Positions 51,456 to 63,999 of a DNA stretch of 64,000 nucleotides are shown one piece after another. The stretch's first letter is position 1, and every line of letters starts with the position of its first letter. A program made the position numbers and the translations under genes. The stretch is from Spironucleus salmonicida (Eukaryota > Fornicata > Diplomonadida > Hexamitidae): positions 132,001-196,000 of the forward strand of contig CM035321.1 of the NCBI GenBank assembly GCA_000497125.2. Reading direction: 5' to 3'. The notes under the pieces are model-generated. The model did no database searches and was not told the DNA's origin. It saw nothing but the letters and a program-made list of their open reading frames with translations.

Positions 51456-52433
51456 TCACTCAACTCGTACCAAATCAAAAATCAAATCATCAGCTCCCAG
51501 TTTTTATTCGTACGCTTTATCAAAGCAAATGAGCAATTACTCGTGAACTTATTTAGCTAATTTAGTTATCTATGCGGTGTCTCCATTATAGTTAACACAT
51601 CTTTCATGAATACTTTTAGAATGTTCTTTAAATATACCCCTAGTTCGATAAAAATACTATTTGGCTTTTTCAATCATAAGCGATAAATCGTTCCATACAA
51701 TATTAACAGCCCACTCTAATTACATCTCTTGAATGAACACTGTTGAATTATTTTGACCAGAAACTTACATAATTGCATACAATGCTGCATTTTTCAATCT
51801 ATCCAACTCAGGTAAATCATCAACTATTTCTTAGCTACACTAATTCATAGTAATTCCCAATCTTTTCAAAATAATCATACGCTGATCTTGAACTAGCTTC
51901 CCTACCTCACTATATTTAATTCCACTATATAATTTACACTATACAAAAGTAGCACCGTCATAATGTTTTACACGCCCATGCCATATATTTTCTTAAAGAT
52001 AAATTTTCTTGGAAAACCCACACTTTGAAAAATACTCTATGGCAGAGTTATCAGCATATGTAACTATATCAGTGTATCCATCTAAAATGAGTTAATCTTT
52101 TAAATAATTCATAATTTTAGCCCCAATTCCCATATATTTACGGGTCGATGCTACAGCACAAAAGGCAATCTCTGCAAGCTTCTCTGGCTTGAAACGGCGA
52201 TAACAAATAGCACCAAGAAGTGGATTTTCAGAATTTTCAAAGAGCATACATGTAGTATGATATGGATTAAAAACAAGCCGAGTTACGTAGTCTTTAGGCA
52301 TTCTAGGTAACTCGGAGCAAAAAAGATCCTTGGCCATTGTAAGTTTAATTAACAGTTTAGGGTTATATGGATTAGTGGAAGGATTGTCTAGGTCTAACGA
52401 GACGAATTCAAATTTAGATACTTATTATGACAT
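51456..52433 (-). CDS. GCN5: Gcn5-type histone acetyltransferase
   Basis: 325 residues. Acetylates histone H3 tails as the HAT of SAGA/ADA complexes. HAT domain: LFCSELPRMPKDYVTRLVF, GAICYRRFKPEKLAEIAFCAVAS with the catalytic Glu, the acetyl-CoA loop RKYMGIGAKIMNYLKD, IVTYADNSAIEYFSKCGFSK, and WHGRVKHYDGATFVQCKL. The C-terminal 140 residues align with the Gcn5 bromodomain, keeping ERCVNYNGDTAQITKLAKQV with the acetyl-lysine-contacting Asn, but the ZA-loop signature (WPF...PDYY) is not recognisable. The start used (complement of 52431-52433) restores the first HAT strand (VSKFEFVSLDLDN), missed if the later ATG at 52335-52337 is taken. There is no long N-terminal extension as in animal GCN5/PCAF. 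Confidence 0.93.
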
Positions 52434-52473
52434 TTTGTGGAAAGAAAAAATAATATTATATATGTAAATTTAA

Positions 52474-53184
52474 TCAGAAAAACCAAGCACCAAATCCATC
52501 CTTTTCATCGACTTCAATGTTAGTGGAAAAATCAACCTCGATGATTCTTTTTTATTTCTTATATTCATTCAAAATATTTAGTGCGACCTCATCAGCAGTG
52601 TGAAATTTATCCCATTTAACCTTTATTACCGGAATTCGTTTGCTAATATCATCTATGAAAATTTGATATTCGTTATATAGTTCTTAAAGATATTCAATTG
52701 GAATGCTAGATTCACAATTTCTGGATCTAGACTTGATTCTTTCTACAGCTTCTTCTGGGGAAACATCTAAATAAATTAATAAGTTAGGATGCTTAAGAAA
52801 GTTACTACATTACCTAAACATCTCTAAATATGTTCCATAATCACGTTCAGTCATATTACCTTACTTCATTAATACTTTTGCAAAGATAGTATCTTCATAA
52901 ATTGATCTATCTTAAACTGCAGACTTTCCACTCCAAATTATCGTTTAATGTTAAGAAAAGCGTTTAGTAAATAAGTAAATTTACATAGCAAACCCATATT
53001 TTTTCATATCTGTATAGAAATCTTCTAAATAAACGTTTTCTTCAACAGGTTCATAATAAACTGGTACATTTAAATGTTTTCCTAATGCTGTGGCTAGTGT
53101 AGACTTTCCAGCACCAATAAGGCCACAAATAGATACAAATAAATTCTAAGTAGGTATGTGATCATAGTTTGCTGGCTATGTCAT
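52474..53184 (-). CDS. Deoxyribonucleoside kinase
   Basis: 236 residues. Phosphorylates deoxynucleosides to monophosphates in the dNTP salvage pathway. Motifs: P-loop VSICGLIGAGKSTLATAL, EPVEENVYLEDFYTDMKKYG with the substrate-site Glu, MQIYLFTKRFSQH, the family DRS motif in AVQDRSIYEDTIFAKVL, YLEMF, LLIYLDVSPEEAVERIKSRSR with the Arg-rich lid, and IPIEYLQELYNEYQ. The dCK/dGK/dAK-like layout fits; the base preference cannot be told. A 30-residue acidic tail ends in DGFGAWFF. No mitochondrial leader is evident. It lies 40 bp from the Gcn5 start on the same strand. Confidence 0.93.
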
Positions 53185-53348
53185 GGTTTTAGAGAAGGGA
53201 AAAATAAAATAATTTCAAACATAATATAATATTTATTAAGTCTAAAGTTAACCCGGGAAAATTATAATTACATAAATATATAACATATAATTAAATTATT
53301 TTATAAAATATATTAATTTGAAAATAGTTGAATTTTTAAATAAATATA

Positions 53349-54626
53349 TCACTAAAGAAATTTTGCATCTAAAATACTAGTATAGATTTAAGTTTCAAAT
53401 TAAATACTATCATAATTAATTTAATTATTATTACTTAGATTAGTATGATATTTACTGACTATTTCAGGTTTTTATACCTACTATATTTTTACTGATAGTT
53501 AATACTAGGTTTCTAACCTGTCACTTTATATTATATGAAGTTTTAATGCATCTACATTAAGCTTTTCTGCTTCAATAATTTAAAGATTGTTTCCAATATG
53601 TATAAAATTATGCTTCAAATCTATTCTTAATTATTAGCAGCTATCTTAAATTATTTTACTATTTCTAAAGACATTAAAAAGACTGTCTTACTCTCCTATT
53701 ATATCACCAAATTTATCTAATAAGATCTAGTCCTGCGTACAATCTGATAGCATCTGAATATTATTGTCAATAGGATTATAAACACGTTAATATTAAAATA
53801 CAACTAAGGCTTCTAAAATTCTTTATTAATATTAACTCATGTTTACAATACCTTCTGGAAAATCCCGATTTTTACCTTTTTTTAATATCTCACTGCCAGC
53901 AAGTGCAGTTTAACCTTATAAAATAGCCTATTACGCTTTTTTCAATCCAACACCTTTTAAACTCCCAAGATAATCACATCCACTAAGGATAGAACAGTTT
54001 TTCAGTTATTACACTTCAGTAAATAACGTATTTTCACAATTTAATACCAATTTTCCAGAATTTAATCCAAAGTTATAATTAAAAAGTACCTAATCTACTC
54101 CATATAAGTAAATATCAGAGTCTAGAGTAATAATTACATCTGCAAGGTTTGTTCTATTCAAAAATGCAAGTTAAGCATCTGCTTCAAATGGAGATAGAAA
54201 ACAGTAAAACTACTCATTTTGAAATTTTGAAATTAGAAATTCAGCAACATCTTTTACCTATTCAAAAGTAAAACTAATTGATTTTTATAATAATTTTGTT
54301 TGATGTGAACCAGATGATGATATTGCTTCTTTTAAGGATCTATCCCTATTAATTTTTCTTGCTTCATTTGTAGGACGTTTAGCTGGTAAATAACCTCCAT
54401 CAAAAACTAATATTGTATATTTAGAGTATTTTACAAATTGTAGTAAATACTTGTAAGTTTAATTTGCTATCTCAATAACAGATTTATGAATTAAAAGCTA
54501 TTAAGAAAAATTTTAAGCAGCTTTATGTAATAAACAATGACCATCTATACCAATAGATTTATTTTAAAGAGATTTTAGTGATGTCTGCTATCCAGTCATG
54601 TTTTCATTTAGCCCAGTAATCCCCAT
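53349..54626 (-). CDS. EXO1: EXO1-type 5'-3' exonuclease (XPG/Rad2 family)
   Basis: 425 residues. 5'-nuclease of mismatch repair and double-strand-break resection. Begins MGITGLNENM at the invariant MGI start. N-region SIGIDGHCLLHKAAQNF, YTILVFDGGYLPAKRPTNEARK, I-region FLSPFEADAQLAFLNR with the paired acidic residues, VIITLDSDIYLYG, and the helix-hairpin-helix SILSGCDYLGSLKGVGLKKA, whose wording is EXO1-like rather than FEN1 or XPG. The usual Glu before DSD (ITEDSD) is Leu here, though both Asp remain. The domain closes at NPIDNNIQML; the remaining 130 residues are a short Gln-rich tail with no recognisable MLH1/MSH2-binding region. The protein is far shorter than human EXO1 (846 aa). Confidence 0.9.
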
Positions 54627-54683
54627 TTTTAATATTTTATACATATTATATAGTTTTAAATATAAAATTTTCTTTTCACTCAT

Positions 54684-57600
54684 ATGGATAGCGAGGATGG
54701 AAGAATATTATTTTTGAAATAAAGAGTTATTTAAACTCTCAAACCTAGGGAAGAAAAATGGAATAAATTAATAGACTAATTGGATGTATATGAAACATTG
54801 TTATAATATTTTGAGTCAACAGAAGTAAATTAAATATTTATTTATTTGGATAAATAGGATAATTTACATCTAGAAAGGGAAGCTCCATCAGAGTTTAAAA
54901 AATATGCACTAGCATTTGCAAAATTTTCAGATTAAGAAAAAATTTAAATAAATAATATTAAGATGATATTTTAATAGTATACTTTAGCTTCAAAAGAAAC
55001 AATTGGTAAGTTATAATTATTATATGGACCTTTGTTTTAGTAGTTTACAGATGATTTACCTGAAAGTGTTAGGCTTACCACACATTCTACATTATCAAAG
55101 CTTTATTTATAATTGTCTAGACCAGAATAAGGGGTTGCTCCGGTATTACCAGAATTACCAGATGAAATATATAATAAAATTAGTAATAAGTACAGCAAAG
55201 TTCCTTCATTGTTTTAGACTAATATTGGTCCTGAAAGAACAGTGGAAACATAATAGTGTTTGAGAGAAGCCGAATAATACTTATTAACCTGGAATAAAAT
55301 AATACTCTAAGAAATTAATTACAATTTACTTATTCAATATCCACACGAGGAGTTATTATTTTGGTCCAGTAAGTTATCCAACTTATAAGATTTAGAGATA
55401 TAATTTGAACATATTAAAGTATTATCTCTTAAACGATTCTTAACTAATTAAAAATCACCTTTGTTAGAAGTTATAGGCAAAACATTGGATACTATGAAAA
55501 ATAAAATTACTGAATGTGATAATAATTTATTATTTCTTAAGCCCTTAGAAGAGATTTTTGCTTTACTTGAGGATATATCGCAACTATCCAAAGTTACTAA
55601 CACATTCTTTAAAGCCTGCTCAATAATTACTGAGAATTCGTTATACTATAATAATCAAGAGCGTATAAAGATGTTCTTTAGAAGTTTTATTAACTAATTA
55701 ATTAAAACTATTTAATAATTTTTAGAGTTTGATAATATTTTAAAGGCAGATCCAATAGATTCATTACCTTTGGTTAATAAAGCAATTTTACTGTGCAAAT
55801 AAATTATATAAATTTATGACATTCATTACCTATCCTCTTGGCCATTTGCAAAAGAATTATTTTAAAATTTGAACTAATTTTATAACAGATTGAATGATAT
55901 CAAAACTATGTTATAAATCTGGATAAATCTGATGAAGTTAGAAAAATTAGAAGTTGGAGGATAAAACGGAGAATTAATATTTCATTAAGTTACCTAAATT
56001 TATAATTAATTCATCAATAGACTAATGATTTTATAAGAACCAGATTACGATCCTACTGATATAACTTAAAATAAATTTGACAAGGTATATATGGAATTTT
56101 TAAGATAATTTACAGAATGGGAAAAAAGATTAATTGGAATTTTATAAATGACTCTTTAATAAGATAATAAAATAGAATTTTATTGTGCAGTTATTTAACA
56201 ATTTTATGGTATATTAGAAAAAAGTGTATTAAAAGCAACTATAATAAAATAATTTTCATAATTTTAGAAAAAATTTCTAATTTTTATGCAAGAAAAATTA
56301 GTACTTATTTCTGAAAAATATAAAACTGTTTTATTTTCTGAATAAGTAAGATATAATATATAACTATAGTAAGTTATTCTTGAACAATTTGAGAAGGTAT
56401 AAATGATATATGAATCCATTGATGATGATTAGGTTTAATAAAAATTATAATCCATTGAAAAATAAGTTTAGTAAATTTCTACCAATCAGAATAACAAAAA
56501 TCAAGAATTATTTTAATAATGGCTACAATAAAATGATATATAGTTTTAACTTAGTAATTAATTATATTTAGTTAACATTGAATCAATTAATATTGAAACG
56601 GATTTAATAAAAATTTAAAGACATCAAGAATTAGACGAAAAATATACTCTAACACTTAATTATCATTCTGCTATTAAAGATTTTTTCTAAGACGCACATT
56701 CTTTTTCCCTGCTAGGATTTATTATACCTGAAAATTTAGTTGAAATTATTTATTAACATTCCCGGTTTGTAAATATTTAAAATGAGCTGAATATAAAATT
56801 TGAAGAATTTAATTATATTTAAAAAAATTTATCTTCAATAACCAAACCATTATTTTACTATGAGTTGGAACAAATTATAGATGTGATCTAACTAAATAAA
56901 AATAATCTAAAATGGAATTCAGCGGATTATCTTATTTAAGAATTTATTGATAAATTAGACATTATATCATCACTTAATATGAAAGTATTGTAACTGCGCC
57001 AGTTTTTTAAAACTTAAGACTAAATTGTTAAATAGCTGACTTAGTTATAATTATTTATTAAAATTAAATCATTATTTAATTTAGTGGACATCTAAAAATA
57101 GATCCCAATAAAGTTTAACACTATTAAAGAAAAACATTTTGATAATACAATTGAATAACTGTCATAAATTAAATAATCTGTTACAGATAGTAATTTATAA
57201 AATTGGGATAATTTTTTAATGTTTTAAACCTAAACACTTGCAAACTAACTTATATAATTAATTTTATTTTTATCAAGTAAGTTGATGAGTTAAATAGATG
57301 AATCTGAATAGTTTTCCTATTGTGATCTATTTTAAAAATAAAATCTCTTAAATGAAAATGCTTAACATTCAATTGAAATTTAAGCTATATTAAGACCCCC
57401 AATAGCATTATGTGATCCTAGTATTACTGATATTGATGGGCGAATAACTTTAGAAAAATTATTTTTAAATATATTTGATGAAATTTGCCAATTAGGTAAA
57501 TACTTGCCTAATTTAAGTGAATATGTAGATTAAAAATATTTAAGGTAAAATGAATATAAAAATTATGTTATTTATTGTTAAACTGCTTAAGAAGTGACCA

Positions 57601-60600
57601 GTTAAAAGAATAAGATTAGACATAAAATTTAAAGAAGGTGTAAGCTTGTTTAAGAAGAAATGAACATTCTATAAAAATATTATTATTTATATGAAATAGA
57701 CAAAAAATAATTCCTGTAAAGCTATTTAACATATGGACCTAATATAAATTGGCAAGGTATTCCAGAAGAATCAAAATTATAAGAAACTTAAAAAGTTATT
57801 AGAGAATAGTAGATTTAAGGTGAAGATGAAGTTACCACTATTAAGTCAGAAATAGATGTCTAATACTATAGAGAACCAGATCTGTATGATTTTAACGATA
57901 CTTTAAAAAGGTTTCAACAAATTGGAGAGGAATTATCCGCAGACTTACCTTTATAAAAAAGATTAGGGTGGATTTTACTTAACTTCAGACCCGTAAGAAG
58001 GTAACTGCAATAGAGTTCTGATCTTTTTAAATAGATGTTCCTGTAGCATTTAGTAACCTCTACATAACAACAACTGGAAAATTATGAACGATTTTTCGAT
58101 GAATCTCTTACATTGTTATAAAAAGCTGAATAAATACCAATGGGTTTAGATTTTGAGTAATTGCTAAGAACATATAAGTAAGTTAAATCTGAGGAACGAG
58201 TAATTAATTAAAAGTTTGAACCTCTTAAGAATACATTGTAGTTGCTAAAATCTCTAGAAGCAAATTATCCTGAATAATTAGAAAAGCTAATTGAAACTTA
58301 GCCTAACAAATGGATAAATGTAAAATAAGTTTGTCTTAAACAACAAGAATATATTTATTCAAAATAGTAAGAATAAGGAGGATTGTATTAAGAATAATAT
58401 TATGAATTCGCACAAGAGATAACAATCTATAAAGAGAAATATTTATAAAACCAAGCATTTAGTATTTAAGATAATGATGAAGCTTATTGTTTAATTGATA
58501 ATGTATATTAATATATTGAAAATTTATTACTTAAAGCCTTAATCTATGATGAGAAGTTGAAAATATTTGATTTTTCTACATAAAAGATTCCAGAGATAGA
58601 TATTATTGATCAACTTAAAAATGATCTAAAACTTCTTAAGACAACACGTGATGTTGGCGATATGATTTAAACATGGTTTTCAGAATTTGGAAAATCATTA
58701 TTTAAAACAATAAATACTGAAATATTAGAAGATAATATTAAAGCCTTAACTAAAGAATTCAAGAATATAAATAAGAATGCAAGAAAATTTGAGTATTATA
58801 AATATTTAGATAACCTTTTGAAAAATTTTTCAAAACTTTTACCTATTATAAATAATTTACGATCTCCCGCTGTAGAAGAGAAGCATATAAATTAAATTAA
58901 AGAAATAACAGGTAAAGATATTAATTTGTAAATGTCATTTAACGAGATTGTATAATTAGGTTTAGGCGAATTCGAAGAAGAAATAGTAACAGTTGTTGCA
59001 AAAGCTGAAAAAGAATTAACAATAGTGGAGTATATGCGTAATTTAGGTAGTTTTTGGTAAGTTCAAGAATTCAGTTTTATAAGAGTAGGCGATTAAACTG
59101 GATAAATTATGACAGTAGATGATGTTTTAAAAGATAAAGAATCTCAATTATATTCTATCATGATATCAGAAGATTTAAATGATACATTAGAATCAGATTT
59201 GATGACATTAGGTTAAATGTTAGCGAATAAATTGTTAACAGATTCACATCCAAGATTTAAAGAATGGTAAAATAAATTAGTTATATTAGACTCAGTAATT
59301 CAAACTTGGTTGAATGACTAAAAAGTTTGGTCTTACTTATATCCAATCTTTATGCTATCAGACGATATAAAATAGTAAATGCCAGAGGAAACCATCATTT
59401 TTTAGAAAGCACACAGTAGATATATTACGGAAATAAAATATGCTATCTATCATCCAGTAGCATTATAATTAGCAATTAAAGAAAACTTTTTGGGTTCATT
59501 AGAGGAAATTTAATTAAACCTGCATACGTGTGAGAAAAAATTAAATGACTACCTTGACCAGAAAAGAAAAATTTTTCCAAGATTTTTCTTCATTTCATCT
59601 GTTGATCTATTAGATATCCTCTCAAAAAGTAACTAGCCAATTTTAGTTGAAAAGCACTTGTCAAAACTAACCGATAATACTAAAAATATGTTATGGAACG
59701 GGGATAAAACTATTGGTATGGAATCATCTGAAGGAGAAAAAGTTAATTTCCCAGAAATACACCTAATTGGTCCAGTAGAAATATGGATGGAGTAATTTTT
59801 GGTATCTTCCAGAAACTCCTTAATGCAATTAATTAACTAAGCTTTAATTTTTATTGCAGAAAATAATGATAAATTAGCATTTTTGAATAATTTTCCAGCA
59901 CAAATAACACTTCTAGCACTTTAAATTGTATGGACTCAAGAAACCTTTGCTATTTTGGAGAAAGCTGAACTAGGGGACGATGTAGCTGTAAAAGAATATA
60001 ATAAGAAATAGAACGAGTAGCTGCTGGAATATATTAAACTTATTTAAACAACGTAAGACAAGTAATTTAGACAGAAAATATCAACCATATGCACAATTGA
60101 AGTACATAATAAGGATGTTGTTAGTGATTTAGCAAAATAAAAAGTAGATACACCGAACGCATTTTAGTGGTAATGTTAACTCAAATTTCATTATACAGAT
60201 ACATGTTTTTCAACAATCTGTGATGCAAGGTTCTAATACAGTTATGAGTATCTAGGCAATAATACTAGACTCGTTATCACACCATTAACGGATCGTTGTT
60301 ACATAACCTTGACATAAAGCCTTCATCTTATGCTGGGGGGAGCCCCAGCAGGGCCTGCTGGAACAGGAAAAACGGAAACTACAAAGGATTTAGGTAAGGC
60401 ACTGGGTAGAATGGTATATGTGTTCAACTGTTCACCTGAGATGGACTTTAAGTCATTAGGCTCCATTTTTTACGGGCTGGCAATTTCTGGTTCATGGGGC
60501 TGCTTTGATGAATTTAATAGAATAGAAGTTGAAGTATTATCAGTTGTTGCAATGTAAGTTAAAACAGTACTAGATGCAATTAGGGCTTAAAAAATATTTT

Positions 60601-60947
60601 TCTCATTAGATTAAGATGAAGAAAATCCAACTACACGACTTAATTCTGACGTCGGATATTTTATTACAATGAATCCTGGTTATGCTGGTAGAACTGAGCT
60701 TCCAGATAATTTAAAAGCATTATTCAGAGGTGTAGCTATGGTTGTTCCTGACTTTTGTTAAATTACAGAGATTATGTTAGTATCAAATGGTTTTATTTCT
60801 GCACGAAATCTAGCAAAAAAATTCACTACATTATATAGTTTAAATAGAGAACTACTATCGAAATAAGATCATTATGATTGGGGCTTAAGGGCTATTATAG
60901 CTATTTGTAGGACAGCTGGCATGTTGAGAAGAGAGATGATAAAGTGA
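54684..60947 (+). CDS. Dynein heavy chain, outer-arm beta type, ending after AAA1
   Basis: 2087 residues in one frame from [17 protein letters not shown]. Tail (about 1-1350) and linker (about 1350-1850) are followed by AAA1: [20 protein letters not shown] with P-loop near 1887, [40 protein letters not shown] (Walker B near 1940), [42 protein letters not shown], and [15 protein letters not shown]. The wording matches the DNAH9/11/17 beta group. A TGA comes 8 codons after TAGMLRREM, where ordinary heavy chains run on for about 2500 more residues with AAA2-6, stalk and MTBD. The linker motif usually reading RHW is KHI. The downstream 55 bp leads into an opposite-strand gene, so no remainder is here. 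Truncated functional protein, locus break, or a frame disrupted by assembly remain open. Confidence 0.88.
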
Positions 60948-61002
60948 TCCAGGTATTCTTTTTAAAGGAACAAACAATTATATACTTGAATAAATATTTC
61001 AA

Positions 61003-63999
61003 TCACTCACACTATTAATTGCTCTATCTCTAATTAAGCACTTTTATTAAATATTTCTATTAATCTAATTGTTAAAGTAAATCCCTATTTTCCTATCGTA
61101 GTTTAATCATTAAAGATGAATTTGATGTCTAATAATCTTCATCAAAAGATAACTATAATGTACTAAAAGAACTATTTAAATTATTATGTGATCTAATAAG
61201 TAATTTTTATTCTTATAACTAACGACGCAGATCTAAGCATTGTTTGACTAATTATTATGTATTAGTATCCGTAATGCTTTATATAGTATAATCTAAATCT
61301 TTTTATAATTATATTATTTATTGATTTTTAAGATCAAAGTCTTTATTGAAAATTGACTGTTTACTTGTTTCCTTCATACTCAGTTAACTTTTCTCAATAA
61401 TAAAAGAACTAGATTATAAATTATCAATAGTAGCTGATGTTTATTCTAACTAGTTTTTCTACAAAATGATAATATTTTCTTTTTATATGATTACTTTTTA
61501 TAGCTCATCAATTTAATCCTTGGCATATTACAGCTATACACTAATACTTTATCTTTCTATTTATGAATTATTTAACATATCTTCAATTTACTATTCCAAA
61601 ATATTCATTTCTTCTTACTTAGAATTCATAGAGCTCTATTAAAGATCCATATTATGTTATTAAATGAGCTCAGACTATTATTATAATTACTCAATATGCT
61701 ATTGCTAAGAGAATAACCTGAGTTCTAGAATCTTAATACTTTTATGATTAGATTATAACAACTAATCCTAGCCAATTTTTTCATCCTAGCATTTCGTAGT
61801 TAAATCATTGCTTTGACTCAATTATTATTATAGACTAGCTTCTATGATTTAATGTTCTTTGATAATTTCTTCTAGTTTAAATTCTAATTACTATATGACT
61901 ACAATAGCATCTTTTTTTTGTTATTCAATAATACTGACCTAATTTTTCAATCTATCAACTTAAACAATAGTTTACTAATTCAATACCTGTTGTTATAGTA
62001 ATTTTTATTGATCTGACTAACAATTTGACATTTTATTAAAGTGTATTTCATGATCATTTTATAATTGCTAGCATTTATGTTATATTAAACTTAATTCCTC
62101 TGAAATCTAGACCTGTTCAGATATAATATCTACTATAATATTAGTTAAATCTTTTGTTTCATCATAAAAATTAGGTAAATTTAAACATTAATCAATATTC
62201 TTGAGTAATTTAGAAAATTTTAATATTTATTATTCCAAATTTTTGATTTTATTTTCAGCTTAACGTAATGTTTTTTAACTTATATTATGACTTTCTTTTA
62301 ATTAATTAACTTATGAGTTTAATATATTTTCATGATTATTAGCAGAATTCTAATATTAAAGTATTTCTCTATCTTTCAGTAAAATTACTTTTTCTAGTTC
62401 TAACTATTAGTGTTTTAACTCTTTACATTCTATATTTTATTAATCTTGAATATTTTTAGCCAAAATATTACTATTATATACTATTTGCTATTAATCTTGC
62501 TTTAACTGCTAAATTTACCGATCCTTTTCTAATTCTATTTAGAAAACTTAATCTTTGGCTCTAATAAGTTTTTAAGAAACAATCTATAATTCCTCTGTAA
62601 AATTTTATGATTCTCGCTCATACAACAATTATTTTTGCTAGATTTAATTTTAATAATCTTCAGTTTATTATTAATGAATGCGACTTTAATTAGTAAAATT
62701 ATATTCCATCTTATCAATCTCTTCCTATTTTTATACATACTAAGCTTTTAGTTAAGTTAATTTATCAGCTATATTTTACAGTTCTTCTTTTTGATCTGTC
62801 TCTCTACTATAAAGAGTTCTTATCTTTTTTGTTAGCTACTCGACTTCATATTCTAGTTTTTAATTTATTTCCACAATCTTTGTCAATTAATTACTATCTA
62901 GTATGCTTGAATTATCTTAATTTTGAATGGGCTATTTAATAGATTCTGTGCTAGATTTAAGTTAGCATAATAGGTTTTCATTTTATTAATTTACAAATTC
63001 TACTTTTTTTTTAAGTTAATGTGAGTCTTCTTTTGCTTATTATAATTTTAATGTTACTTCTTTAATGAGCTCATCTTACTCTTTTATAAGTTATTACTAA
63101 TTTATTAAGTTTTAAAATGATAGTTCAGTTTAAATAATTCTACTACAAATAAAATGCTCTGTCTCAGAACTTTAATCATATTTTTCTATAACATGGTTAG
63201 CTTTTATAGTTATCAGTAGAAGCTAATCTTGTAAGGACTATTTTTCAGATTATAATAAATTTAAATCCTATTGGATTAATTCATAATTATATTTCAACGT
63301 CTCATACTAAATATGTAATTTACTACTTTATATTTCTTATTCCTCATATTCAAGCATTTTTGTATTTAAATTTAGATTTTGTCTCACTAATTACTCATTC
63401 TGATGTAGTAAATTAGTAACTATTGAAGTTTAGTTTTACAATTGGTTAGATTCTTAGGTTAATTAGTCTTATAATGAAACAATTTATTGCTATTTACAAT
63501 TATTTTAATTATTAAATTCATCAATTTACCCAAATAATAGTAATATATTTTAAATTATATCTTGCTCTTGGCATTAAAGTGTATTCGCTATTTCAGATAA
63601 AATAAACTCGAAATTTGTATTATCACTACATTTAGATATGAGAGTCATGTTGTGTTCTTGATATTCCTATAATTATACTTTTGTATCTCGATTCTCTGAT
63701 TAAGAAAATAAAAATAAATGTTATAGCATTGAAAATGTATTAGTTAATGATAATACTTACTTATCTAGTAAATGAAGTTTCTCTTATAACAAATTTGAAA
63801 TATTATATATATCAGGAGGTTATTCTTATACTAAAGAGGTAAACATACTTGAAAATTGACTTTTTTATCCAAGTATTTCATTAAATGAACATTAAAGTGA
63901 AGTTATCGCATTTTAATTGGTATCTATTATACTAACTCCTCGAGTAATTTGCTGAGATTTAGATCTATTTCGATAGGGAGATTGCTATTAAAGTTTTTA
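61003..63999 (-). CDS. Long coiled-coil protein, 5' end beyond the window
   Basis: The frame is open from the right edge to a TGA complementary to 61003-61005, giving at least 998 residues. An internal Met at 63646-63648 could start it, but the same frame continues to the edge with protein-like sequence (QQQSPYRNRSKSQQITRGVS, SFNEILGQKSQFSSMFTSLV), so a partial gene is the better call. From about residue 190 of the visible part to the end it is nearly unbroken coiled coil, rich in Q, K, E, L and N. Glutamine is overwhelmingly TAA/TAG. Architecture suggests a basal-body, centriolar or tethering protein; no family named. Convergent with the truncated dynein gene, 55 bp apart. Confidence 0.75.

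Noticed and set aside
63765-63820. Possible 48-nt GT-AG intron on the plus strand
   Set aside because: It only served to rescue the rejected Kelch-like reading; no gene in the window needs an intron.
63780-63850. Kelch-like motif (ILYISGGYSYTKEVNILEN) on the plus strand near the right edge
   Set aside because: The frame is closed by TGA on both sides within a few dozen codons, and the minus strand carries a long coiled-coil frame through it.
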